A model generated the notes under the pieces. That model did not search any database. It was not told the origin of the DNA and worked only from the letters and a program-made list of their open reading frames with translations. DNA of 64,000 nucleotides from Cybelea sp963824595. Its GTDB lineage: Bacteria > Vulcanimicrobiota > Vulcanimicrobiia > Vulcanimicrobiales > Vulcanimicrobiaceae. The stretch is taken from positions 186,001 through 250,000 of the forward strand of contig CAWGPY010000002.1 of assembly GCA_963824595.1 (NCBI GenBank). The letters run 5' to 3'. This document shows positions 27,097 through 35,175 of the stretch, in pieces. The stretch's first letter is position 1. Each line of letters starts with the position of its first letter. The position numbers were made by a program, and so were the translations under genes.

Positions 27097-28125
27097 CTAC
27101 AGCGGCGGCGCTCCGTCGGACGCGGCGTACGGATCCACGATCGGCTTGCCTGAAACGGGTCCGTACGGATAGGGGATCGGGTGCTCGAGGATCGGCCCGG
27201 GCACGGGTTCCGGCGCGGGCGGCCCGGGGACCGGGCCGAATCCGGGCGGTTCCGGCACGGGGGCCGGGGCGGGCTGCCGTTCGTAGCCGTTGACCAGCGC
27301 TCCGCCGAGATCGACGTCGTGCGCCGTCACGTCAACGTTCACGCCCTTCGCTTGCGGGTTGAGCGTGGTCTCGATGCGTCCACCGGCCGCGTTCTGCGCG
27401 TTGACTTGGAGCGAGCCGTTCTGCTCGTAGGTCACCGCCTCGCCGTTGCCGAGCTGCAGCGTCTGGCCGCGCGAGATCGGGATCTGGCGGCCGAAGCTCG
27501 TGATTGACGCCTGTCCGTTGTCGTTCATGTTGACGCGCGTCGCACCGTCGTTCAACCAGACCGTCGCCGATTGGTTCCACGTCGCGCCGCGGCCGTTCGG
27601 CGGCGTGACGTCCGTCGAGATCCGAAACCCGCCCGCGAACGAGTTGGAGTTGAGCAGATCGGGCTGCGACGCCATATTGTTCCAGCGGTCGCCGTTGAAA
27701 GACAGGTGCGGATCGCCGTCGCTCGACGCGGTCGCGTTGCGAAAGTAGCGCTCGCCGCCGTACGGCGGACAGTTGCCGCCGCCGGACGGCGGGCAGGTGC
27801 CGCCGCCTTCGTATGGCGGGCAGCCGTTGCCCGAGGACGGATTGCAGCCGTAGCCCATGAGCGATTGCAGCATCTGCATGAGCTGCTGCAGCATTCCCAT
27901 GAGCGGCGCGAACATGCCCTGCAGCGAGCCGGAGCCGGCGGACCCCTCGCCGTAGGGCATGGCTTGCGCGCCGTCGTTCGACCAGGGCGGGACGAAGCGC
28001 GAGATGTTGTCGCCGGCGGCGGGGGCGGCCGCGCCGGCAAACGGGGCGCCCTCGTACTCCGCGGCGCCGGCGGGCGCGGCGAGGGCGTTGGGTGTCAGCG
28101 GACCGTCGAGCGGCTGTACGTACAT
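27097..28125 (-). CDS. GDPH-motif protein with Met-rich helix and Cys-Pro-Pro repeats
   Basis: A protein of 342 residues starting at the ATG at 28125, with GGAGG 7 bases upstream; the frame open to 28770 is antisense to prfB. Residues 68-92 form a Met/Leu/Gln-rich amphipathic helix. Four evenly spaced cysteines (94, 102, 111, 119) follow, mostly in C-P-P. G-D-P-H at 137-140 opens a beta-rich domain reminiscent of von Willebrand D-like GDPH domains. The C-terminus is a proline-rich tail. There is no signal peptide, so an alternative export route is possible. Function unknown. Confidence 0.65.
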   Translation of the reverse strand: MYVQPLDGPLTPNALAAPAGAAEYEGAPFAGAAAPAAGDNISRFVPPWSNDGAQAMPYGEGSAGSGSLQGMFAPLMGMLQQLMQMLQSLMGYGCNPSSGNGCPPYEGGGTCPPSGGGNCPPYGGERYFRNATASSDGDPHLSFNGDRWNNMASQPDLLNSNSFAGGFRISTDVTPPNGRGATWNQSATVWLNDGATRVNMNDNGQASITSFGRQIPISRGQTLQLGNGEAVTYEQNGSLQVNAQNAAGGRIETTLNPQAKGVNVDVTAHDVDLGGALVNGYERQPAPAPVPEPPGFGPVPGPPAPEPVPGPILEHPIPYPYGPVSGKPIVDPYAASDGAPPL

Positions 28126-28221
28126 GACAAACCTCCGTGGTGAAGAGCTGGCCTTCGAATCACGACGAGCGCACGCGCCGACAAGGGAGCGCGGCTGCGC
28201 GGGAACAATCGAGTGCCGAGC

Positions 28222-29320
28222 ATGAGTGAAACGCAGCTGACCGCCATCTCGCGCCTCCAACAGCGCCTCGACGCGCTCAAGGAGCGTCTTTGACGACGCC
28301 GGCGACCGCCGGCGAATAGCCGAGCTCGACGAACGTTCGCGCGCGCAAGAGTTCTGGGCGGAGCCCGACTCGGCGCAGGCGGTGATGAAGGAGCTGGCGG
28401 AGCTGCGCGAGCGCACGGGCTCGCTCGACGCCGTCGCGAGCGCGCTGCGCGATGCGCGCGAGATGCTGGGGCTCTTCGAGGGCGAGGCTTCGGCGGAGGT
28501 CGAGGTCGACCGCAGCATCGAGTCCGCCGGGGCGGCGCTCGACGCGCTGGAGATGGCGGCGAGCTTCAGCGGCGAGTTCGACTCGCACAACGCGATCGTC
28601 AGCATCTTTGCCGGCGCCGGCGGCGTCGACGCGGCGGACTGGACGCAGATGCTGGCGCGCATGTATCTGCGCTGGGCCGAATCGAAGGGCTTCTCGACCC
28701 AAGTCGTGGACGAGTCGCCGGCCGACGAGGCGGGCCTGAAGTCCATCACGTTCTTCGTGCGGGGCCGCAACGCGTACGGGCTGCTCGAGAGCGAGCGCGG
28801 CGTTCACCGGCTGGTGCGGCTCTCGCCCTTCGACGCTGCGCACCGCCGGCATACGTCGTTCGCGGCGGTTGACGTGATCCCCGAGGTGGAGGCCGGCGAG
28901 GGCCGCGACGTCGAGATCAAGCCCGACGACCTGCGCGTCGAAACCTTCAAGTCGGGCGGCGCCGGGGGCCAGTACGTGAACAAGACGGAGTCGGCGGTGC
29001 GCGTGATCCACGCGCCCAGCGGCATCATCGTCGCGTCGCAGCAGGAGCGGTCGCAGGCGCAGAACCGCGACGTCGCGTTGAGCATTCTGCGCGCCAAGCT
29101 CGTCGCGCGCGCGGCCGAGGAGCGGGAGAAGAAGCTGACCGACTTGCGCGGCGAGCGGCAGGCCAATGAGTGGGGCTCGCAGATCCGGTCGTACGTCCTG
29201 CAGCCGTATCAGCTGGTGAAGGATCATCGCACGGCGACGGAGACCGGGAACGTGACCGAGGTGCTCGACGGAAACGTCGACCCGTTCATTTGGCCCTACC
29301 TGCAGCAGCGTGCGCGATAG
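28222..29320 (+). CDS. prfB: Peptide chain release factor 2, with +1 programmed frameshift
   Basis: The start ATG at 28222 gives 23 codons to CTT, then an in-frame TGA at 28291. A +1 shift at CTT-TGA-C continues the frame from 28292 to 29320, for a 365-residue RF2, the usual length. The codon-recognition tripeptide S-P-F (about 201-203) identifies RF2 (UGA/UAA) and G-G-Q (about 248-250) is the peptidyl-hydrolysis loop. RF2 autoregulates through the frameshift: low RF2 slows UGA termination and favours shifting. The stop overlaps the next gene by 11 bases. Confidence 0.97.
28279..28293 (+). promoter_or_regulatory. prfB programmed +1 frameshift site
   Basis: AAGGAG (28279-28284), acting as an internal Shine-Dalgarno sequence, lies just before CGT-CTT-TGA-C. 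CTT at 28288-28290 is the slippery codon and TGA at 28291-28293 the regulated stop. In the canonical enterobacterial site the elements are AGGGGG-TAT-CTT-TGA-C; here TAT is replaced by CGT but all functional parts are present. Confidence 0.93.
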
Positions 29321-30743
29321 GTTCCTCTGGGCCGGGTGCCTGCTCTACGCAGTCCTCTTCACCTGGCTGGGCGCACTCAAGTATTTCGCGCATCGCAACC
29401 TCGTTGATTTCGGCATCTTCGCGCAGACGGCGGCGAGCGCGTTTCGCTGCTTCTGCAATCCGATCGAGGGCAGCCACTGGGCCTATCACTTCTCGCCCAT
29501 CCTCTACCCCGCCGGACTCGCCGCCGAGCTGGTGCGATCGCCGCTCGCCCTCGTCGCTCTGCAGGCGATTGCGGGCGCGCTCGCGGCGCCGCCCGTGTAC
29601 GGTGTGGTGCGCCCGCGCGCCGGCGTCGCGACGGCGCGTCTGGCCGCTGCCGTCGTGTGGCTCTATCCGCCGCTCGCCGGCCTGATCTTCGGCGACTTTC
29701 ACGAGAACGGCTTCGCGCCCGCGGCGGTCGCGTGGACGCTCTACGCGTTCGACGCGGGCGCGTTGGGATGGGCCGTCGCCGGCGCGCTTTTGACGCTCGC
29801 CGTCAAGGAAGACCAGGCGATCTTTCTCGGAATCGCCGGTGCGCTGGGCGCGTGGCGCTATCGCGGCGACCCCCGCGGCCGCGCGGCGCTCGCGGTCGCG
29901 GCCTGCAGCGCGCTCGTGCTGATCGCGTTCTTCGGCTACGTGCAGCCGCATGCGGCGCAACACGCGCGGCTCGCGTGGCGGCCCGTGCGATTCTATGCGT
30001 GGACGAGCGCCGACCGGCACGGGTTGCCCGCCGGCATCGCGGCGCGGCTCGGATTTCTTCTGCTCGTCTTCGTTCCGCTGCTGTTCTTGCCGCTGCGCTC
30101 GCGCGCGATCGTGCTCGCGATCGCGCCGTTCGCAGAAGTGCTCTTCTCGCGCATGCCGACCACGTTCACGCTCGGCACGCACTACGCCGGGGCCTGGATC
30201 GGCTACGTGCTGTTCGCGTTCGCGCTCGCCGTGCGCGAGCTGCCGCCGAACCGCGCGCGCGCCGCGCTCGCCGGGTGCATCGCGCTGTGCGCGGTCGAGT
30301 TCGCCGTCGCCGATCCGCTGCATCCGGGATCGAACCTGCGGCGCGCGCAGCCTCGCGACGCCGCACTCGACCGCTTCTTGGCGACGCTTCCGCCGGACGC
30401 GGCCGTCGCGACGCAGGAAGAGGCGTACGCGCACCTCGCGCTCGGCGATCCCAACGCGACGCTGCTGCCCGAGTCGGCGAGCGAGCCGCTGACGGCGTGC
30501 TACGTGCTGGTGGATCGCGACTTCCCGGACTCGGCGCGGCTGCAAGAGTACGGCGCGGCCTTCGCCGCGCTCGTGCGCGAGCGCCGCTACGTGCCGGTCG
30601 CGCGCAGCGGCAACATCGAGCTCTACCGCAGCGCGAGCAGTTGCGCCAACGCGTCGCCGGCGCGTGCCGGCCAGCCCGCATCGGCGCGGACGATGCGGTG
30701 CGGAGCGGCCCACGGCGACCAGCGCGCTACCTGCAGCGCGTAG
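29310..30743 (+). CDS. DUF2079 family membrane protein
   Basis: A protein of 477 residues from GTG at 29310, overlapping the prfB stop. It has about 9-10 membrane segments. H-R-N-L-V-D-F-G-I-F-A-Q near residue 30 and F-G-D-F-H-E-N-G-F near 125 are the DUF2079 hallmarks; the family looks like a GT-C-type glycosyltransferase/dolichyl-transferase fold. The last 40 or so residues are low-complexity and antisense to the next gene's C-terminus, so the natural stop may have been lost. Possibly active in envelope glycan building, given the neighbouring family-9 glycosyltransferase. Confidence 0.85.
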   Translation: MRDRFLWAGCLLYAVLFTWLGALKYFAHRNLVDFGIFAQTAASAFRCFCNPIEGSHWAYHFSPILYPAGLAAELVRSPLALVALQAIAGALAAPPVYGVVRPRAGVATARLAAAVVWLYPPLAGLIFGDFHENGFAPAAVAWTLYAFDAGALGWAVAGALLTLAVKEDQAIFLGIAGALGAWRYRGDPRGRAALAVAACSALVLIAFFGYVQPHAAQHARLAWRPVRFYAWTSADRHGLPAGIAARLGFLLLVFVPLLFLPLRSRAIVLAIAPFAEVLFSRMPTTFTLGTHYAGAWIGYVLFAFALAVRELPPNRARAALAGCIALCAVEFAVADPLHPGSNLRRAQPRDAALDRFLATLPPDAAVATQEEAYAHLALGDPNATLLPESASEPLTACYVLVDRDFPDSARLQEYGAAFAALVRERRYVPVARSGNIELYRSASSCANASPARAGQPASARTMRCGAAHGDQRATCSA

Positions 30744-31600
30744 TCGCGCGACGGCGGAAAGACGGCGACGACCGGCGTTCCGATCATGCCGGCGACGTGC
30801 AGCGCGCCGGAGTCGGGCGTGACGACGGCGTCCGCCGCGGCGAGGGCGGCTTTCCACGGCGCGAGCCGGTCGAAGGAGGCGATCGGCAAGCCCGTGGCGC
30901 TCGCGACGCGCTCCGCGTACGGCGCCTCGCTCGCCGCGCAGATTAGCTGCGGCGCACCGGCGCCGGCGACGCGGCGGACGAGCTCGACGACGTCTTCGAG
31001 CGGAATGCCGAGGCGCCGCCACTTGTCGGTGATCTGGATCGCGACGCGTTCGCTCGGCGGCGGCTCCGATTCGAGCAGCAGCGGCCGCAGCGCGGCGAGG
31101 TCGCGCGTCGGTTCTTCGTCATCGAGCAGCGACGCTCCGAGGCGAAAGAGCACCTCGCACTCGTGCGGCGCTCGCCGGTCGAGGCCGGCGCTGCGATACA
31201 TCGAGGTGGTGAGCAGGCGGCGCGACCACAGCGCCTTGAGCGGCTTGCCCCACGGATCGGCGAAGCCCGCGCGAACGGGCGCGCGCACGGCACCCGCGAG
31301 GCGGTAGCCGCCCGGATCTTCGGTCGCGACCAAGACGTGCGAATACCCGCCGGCGCGCAGCTCGATGCCGAGGCGCCCGATCGCGTCGAGCGTGTCGCGC
31401 CGGCTCGACCGGAGGTCGAAATCGGCGACGACGATGCGGCGAGCCGCCGGCGGCGCAAACGTGCCGGCGTTTGCCGGAGACAAGACGACGTCTACGGCGA
31501 TCGCGCGGCGGCGCAGCGCCGCCAGCAACGGCGTGAGGGCCACGGCGTCGCCGATCGCATCGAGGCGGATGATCAGCACCGACGGTGAAACCTCCGGCAT
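30623..31600 (-). CDS. Glycosyltransferase family 9 (heptosyltransferase-type)
   Basis: A protein of 325 residues from the ATG at 31600. It opens with I-I-R-L-D-A-I-G-D-A-V-A-L-T-P-L-L-A-A-L, the GT9 nucleotide-sugar/LPS heptosyltransferase signature. Near residue 270 T-P-D-S-G-A-L-H-V-A-G is the conserved sugar-nucleotide-binding segment. Family members build lipopolysaccharide core, which supports a diderm envelope. The long frame to 32719 is antisense to other genes. Its 3' end overlaps DUF2079 by 121 bases, unusually long for a convergent pair. Confidence 0.9.
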   Translation of the reverse strand: MPEVSPSVLIIRLDAIGDAVALTPLLAALRRRAIAVDVVLSPANAGTFAPPAARRIVVADFDLRSSRRDTLDAIGRLGIELRAGGYSHVLVATEDPGGYRLAGAVRAPVRAGFADPWGKPLKALWSRRLLTTSMYRSAGLDRRAPHECEVLFRLGASLLDDEEPTRDLAALRPLLLESEPPPSERVAIQITDKWRRLGIPLEDVVELVRRVAGAGAPQLICAASEAPYAERVASATGLPIASFDRLAPWKAALAAADAVVTPDSGALHVAGMIGTPVVAVFPPSRDYALQVARWSPWAAPHRIVRADAGWPARAGDALAQLLALR

Positions 31601-31624
31601 GCTCGCCCTTTCCGCGCGCCGGCC

Positions 31625-31966
31625 GTGATCGCCCGCGACGACGTCGTTACGTTCGACGAACTCGACGGCTATCGAACCGTGCGCAGCTTCGGGCACGTGT
31701 CGGGCACGGCGTCGCGACCGCGCAACCGCCTGCGCTCTACATTCCGCAGCCTCGGCATGCTGATCGGGTTGTCGAGCGCCGAGTTTCTGAGCGATGCCGA
31801 GCAGCTGCGCGCCGACGCGCTCGACGCGCTCCGGCGCCGCGCCGATGCGATGGGCGCCAACGCCGTAATCGGCCTGCAGTTCTTCGTCTCCGAAGGCGAC
31901 GACGGATCGTGCGAAGTCGTGGCATTCGGTCAGGCCGTGTCGGTTGCGAAGACGGAGCCGGCGTAG
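31625..31966 (+). CDS. YbjQ family (DUF74/UPF0145) protein
   Basis: A protein of 113 residues from GTG at 31625. The C-terminal half R-A-D-A-M-G-A-N-A-V-I-G-L-Q-F is the YbjQ core that forms a pentameric small fold. Biochemical role unknown, often called heavy-metal-binding without firm proof. Its stop directly precedes the GTG of the uracil-DNA glycosylase gene, so the two are co-translated. Confidence 0.8.
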   Translation: MIARDDVVTFDELDGYRTVRSFGHVSGTASRPRNRLRSTFRSLGMLIGLSSAEFLSDAEQLRADALDALRRRADAMGANAVIGLQFFVSEGDDGSCEVVAFGQAVSVAKTEPA

Positions 31967-32644
31967 GTGGACGAAACCGAGCGCGGACGGCGCGCGGCTC
32001 TGCTCGACCGTGCCACGATCGTCGCCGGCGAGTGCCGAAAGTGCGACATCGGATACGAGCGGCGCCACAACGTCTATGGCGAGGGCGATCCGTGCGCGAG
32101 GCTGATGGTGATCGGCGAGGGCCCCGGCGAGACGGAAGACGAGCTCGGGCGCCCGTTCGTCGGCCGCGCAGGCCAGCTGCTGGATCGAATGCTCGGGGCG
32201 ATTGGGTTGCCGCGCTCGGACGTGTACATCTGCAACACGGTGAAGTGCCGGCCGACGGTTCCGGGGGCGAACGGCCCGCGCAACCGCGCGCCCGAGCAGC
32301 ACGAAATGGAGAACTGCCGGCCGTTTCTCGACGAGCAGATCGAGATCGTTTCTCCGCAGGTCATTCTCGCGCTGGGCGCGCCCGCGGCGAAGTCGTTTCT
32401 CGGCCGCGACTTCGCGATCACGCGGATGCGGGGCCAGTGGTACATCGGGCCGCACGAGATCCCGCTGATGGTGACGTTTCACCCCGCGTACATCCTGCGT
32501 CAGACCGGCGGCGAGATCGAGGCGGTGAAGCGGCTCGTCTGGGCCGATCTCAAGGCGGTGCGCGCCAAGCTCGACGAACCAGTCGCCGCGGCCGACCTCG
32601 AGCCGGTCGAGGTTCGGCAAGGGGGTCTCTTTGACGGCGCTTGA
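31967..32644 (+). CDS. Family 4 (Fe-S) uracil-DNA glycosylase
   Basis: A protein of 225 residues from GTG at 31967. Four cysteines for the [4Fe-4S] cluster are present: C23 and C26 (C-R-K-C), C94 and C117. The active-site motif G-E-G-P-G-E-T-E-D is at about 50-58, and the C-terminal H-P-A-Y-I-L-R carries the catalytic/DNA-contact histidine. It removes uracil from DNA as the first step of base excision repair. Last 14 bases overlap rlmN. Confidence 0.95.
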   Translation: MDETERGRRAALLDRATIVAGECRKCDIGYERRHNVYGEGDPCARLMVIGEGPGETEDELGRPFVGRAGQLLDRMLGAIGLPRSDVYICNTVKCRPTVPGANGPRNRAPEQHEMENCRPFLDEQIEIVSPQVILALGAPAAKSFLGRDFAITRMRGQWYIGPHEIPLMVTFHPAYILRQTGGEIEAVKRLVWADLKAVRAKLDEPVAAADLEPVEVRQGGLFDGA

Positions 32645-33722
32645 CGTGTGGCTGCGCGACGTCACGTCGCGCGCGGGCTTCGCCGACGCCGGCGAGTTCG
32701 CGCGGTTCTTCGACCTCAAGCCGTACCGGCTGCGGCAGATCTACCGCGCGGCGACGAAGGAGCTGCTGGGCGGACCCGGCGAGGTGACGACGCTGCCGCA
32801 AGAGCTGCGGCGCCGAATGATCGAACGCGGCGTCACGTTTTCGGCGATCGAGCCGGTGGTGGTGCAGCGCTCGCGGGACGCGCAGACGACGAAGGGTCTC
32901 TTCCGGCTGGGCGACGGCAAGGAAGTCGAAGCCGTGCTCATGGAGCATTTCGGCGACCGTACGACGCTCTGCATCTCGTCGCAGGCCGGATGCGCGTTTG
33001 CCTGCGCGTTCTGCTCGACGGGCCAGGCGGGGTTCAGCCGCAACCTTACCGCCGGCGAGATCTTCGACCAGGCGTGGTTCTTCGCGCGCGAGCTCGCGGC
33101 CCGCGAGAAGCGAATCACCAACATCGTGTTTATGGGGATGGGCGAGCCGTTTCACAACTACGACGCGGTGATGGAGGCGGTAGCGCTGCTCAACGATCCG
33201 AACGGCTTCGGGCTTGGCCACCGCCACATCACGATCTCGACCGTCGGCCTGGTCGACAAGATTGACGCGTTCGCGCGCGAGCGCATCCAGGTGAATCTGG
33301 CGATCTCGCTGCACGCGCCCACCGACGAGGTGCGGTCGCGCATCATGCCGGTGAACCGCCGCTTCCCGCTGGCCGAGCTGATGGCCGCCTGCGAACGCTA
33401 CGTGAGCGCGACCAATCGGAAAGTGTTCTTCGAATACGTGATGCTCGCGGGCGTCAACGACGACGCCGCCGCCGCGAGCTCGCTCGCCGAACTGATGCGC
33501 GGCCGGCTCTACCACGTGAACCTGATCCCCTACAACTCGACGCCCGACGCGCAGTTCGCGGCCACGTCGGACGAGCGCATCTGGAAGTTCGCGGGAATAT
33601 TGGATGCCGCGGGCGTGCCGGTGACCGTGCGACAGAACATGGGACGCGACATCGCAGCGGCCTGCGGCCAGTTAAGGGCGGAGACTCAGCCGAAGGCGCA
33701 GCACGCCTCCGCGTCGCCTTGA
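32631..33722 (+). CDS. rlmN: 23S rRNA/tRNA adenine-C2 methyltransferase
   Basis: A protein of 363 residues from TTG at 32631, preceded by AAGGGGG at 32619-32625. The radical-SAM cluster cysteines are C121, C125 and C128 (C-A-F-A-C-A-F-C). G-M-G-E-P at about 165-169 binds SAM. The methyl-carrying/catalytic cysteines correspond to C345 and C114. It methylates A2503 of 23S rRNA and A37 of some tRNAs. It overlaps the uracil-DNA glycosylase gene by 14 bases in another frame, suggesting translational coupling. Confidence 0.96.
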   Translation: MTALDVWLRDVTSRAGFADAGEFARFFDLKPYRLRQIYRAATKELLGGPGEVTTLPQELRRRMIERGVTFSAIEPVVVQRSRDAQTTKGLFRLGDGKEVEAVLMEHFGDRTTLCISSQAGCAFACAFCSTGQAGFSRNLTAGEIFDQAWFFARELAAREKRITNIVFMGMGEPFHNYDAVMEAVALLNDPNGFGLGHRHITISTVGLVDKIDAFARERIQVNLAISLHAPTDEVRSRIMPVNRRFPLAELMAACERYVSATNRKVFFEYVMLAGVNDDAAAASSLAELMRGRLYHVNLIPYNSTPDAQFAATSDERIWKFAGILDAAGVPVTVRQNMGRDIAAACGQLRAETQPKAQHASASP

Positions 33723-33775
33723 GCGGTCAAAGGGCCGAGCGGCGTCGAAGTTTCGCCCGTACGAGGAGCAGTGAT

Positions 33776-34708
33776 ATGAAGATTCAAGTGATGCTCTACT
33801 CTCTTACGGCCGTTGCAGCGCTGGCCGCGTGCGGCGGACCGCAGACGCAGCCGGCGATACAGTCTCCGGTCGGGACGACGTCGACGGCGGCGCGCCCGGA
33901 GGCGCGCAGCCGGGACCTCCTCTACATTTCCGACCAAGAGACGGCTAAGGTCTACGTCTATTCCTACCCCGGCGGTAAGCAAGTCGGAACGCTGTCGGGC
34001 GTCGTCTTCCCCGAGAGCCTTTGCGTGGACGGAACCGGTAACGTTTTCGTGCCCGATGACGGAGCATCGCACGTTGTCGAGTACGCGCACGGGGGAACCA
34101 GCCCGATCAGAACGCTGCCCGAAGAAGAGAACCCCGATGCATGCTCGATCGATCCGGCGACGGGCGACTTAGCCGTGGCGAACGAAATGGGCAGCGTCAG
34201 CGTATACCCGAACGCGACCGGCAGCCCTACGATCTACAGCACGCAGTTCGTCCCCTGGTTCTGCGCCTACGACCCTACTGGGAATCTCTTTGCGGGCGGC
34301 AACGGTGCCGGCGTCCAGATTGGGGAGCTGCGCAGGGGCGCCAGCGCGTTCCAGCGGGTGACCTATCAAGGGCACAACAACGGAACCGTGGCCGGAATTC
34401 AGTGGGTCGACAAACACCTGACGGTCGGAACGGCAAACCGCTACTCGGGACATTGCTGCGGCCGCATCTACCGCTTTTCGATCAAGGGCTCGCACGGGAG
34501 ACCAGCGGGAAGCATGCACGTGCCGGGCGAGATGAATAACTTCTTCGTGTACGGTTCGACGGCGATCGTCACGACCGGACTGCATCGCGTCCTCTTCTAC
34601 GATTACCCAAAAGGCGGCCAAGCCAGGCGAATCCTCGACGAGCCCGGTTCTGCGTCCTACAGCGCGGTGATAAGCCCCGGGTCACCCGATCGTATGCCGC
34701 GGCGGTAG
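33776..34708 (+). CDS. Secreted propeller-type lipoprotein
   Basis: A protein of 310 residues from the ATG at 33776, with GAGGAG 9 bases upstream. Signal peptide with lipobox L-A-A-C (Cys19). Blades repeat Y-V-Y-S-Y-P-G-G-K, L-C-V-D-G-T-G-N-V-F, C-S-I-D-P-A-T-G-D-L-A-V-A-N and F-Y-D-Y-P-K-G-G, an NHL/SMP-30-like propeller. It is a paralogue of 53-1069. The C-terminus is basic. It sits between rlmN and a YjbR gene without an operon link. Role unknown. Confidence 0.82.
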   Translation: MKIQVMLYSLTAVAALAACGGPQTQPAIQSPVGTTSTAARPEARSRDLLYISDQETAKVYVYSYPGGKQVGTLSGVVFPESLCVDGTGNVFVPDDGASHVVEYAHGGTSPIRTLPEEENPDACSIDPATGDLAVANEMGSVSVYPNATGSPTIYSTQFVPWFCAYDPTGNLFAGGNGAGVQIGELRRGASAFQRVTYQGHNNGTVAGIQWVDKHLTVGTANRYSGHCCGRIYRFSIKGSHGRPAGSMHVPGEMNNFFVYGSTAIVTTGLHRVLFYDYPKGGQARRILDEPGSASYSAVISPGSPDRMPRR

Positions 34709-34720
34709 AGGCGGCCGGCG

Positions 34721-35110
34721 GTGGCCACGTGGCGCGACGTGCGCCGGATCGCGCTCGCTCTGCCGGGCACGAGCGAGGGAACCTCGTTTGGAAACATCGC
34801 CTGGAAGGTCAACGGAAAACTGCTGACGTGGGAACGGCCGCTGCGTCAGTCGGACCTCGCGGCGCTCGGAGACGACGCGCCGCAGGGCCCGATCCTCGGC
34901 ATCTGGACCGCCGATCTCGAGATGAAGGAGGCGTTGCTGGGAAGCGACCCCGACGTCTACTTCACGACGCCGCACTTCGACGGGCACGCCGCCGTGCTGG
35001 TTCGGCTCCCCGAGATCTCGGCGAAGGAGCTCAAAGACGTTATCGTCGAGGCGTGGCTCGCGCGAGCTCCGAAGCGCGTGGCCGAAGCGTACCTGCGAGC
35101 GCGTAAGTGA
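34721..35110 (+). CDS. MmcQ/YjbR family protein
   Basis: A protein of 129 residues from GTG at 34721. L-A-L-P-G-T-S-E-G-T-S-F-G near the N-terminus, then W-K-V-N-G-K-L-L, a central D-V-Y-F-T-T-P-H-F and a C-terminal I-V-E-A-W-L-A-R-A-P-K-R helix match the YjbR fold (double-wing DNA-binding-like). Cellular role unknown. It begins 12 bases after the lipoprotein stop. Confidence 0.85.
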   Translation: MATWRDVRRIALALPGTSEGTSFGNIAWKVNGKLLTWERPLRQSDLAALGDDAPQGPILGIWTADLEMKEALLGSDPDVYFTTPHFDGHAAVLVRLPEISAKELKDVIVEAWLARAPKRVAEAYLRARK

Positions 35111-35175
35111 ATCTCGAGTTCGCTCTTGCCGACCGCATCCTCCGGTTCGCGCAGCGGATATAAGAGGTCGTTGCG

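Noticed and set aside
28126..28770. Upstream extension of the GDPH protein into the prfB region
   Set aside because: GGAGG and a clean ATG mark the start at 28125; the rest is antisense to prfB.
31601..32719. Upstream extension of the family-9 glycosyltransferase
   Set aside because: The GT9 N-terminal motif begins right after the ATG at 31600; the extension is antisense to ybjQ, the uracil-DNA glycosylase gene and rlmN.
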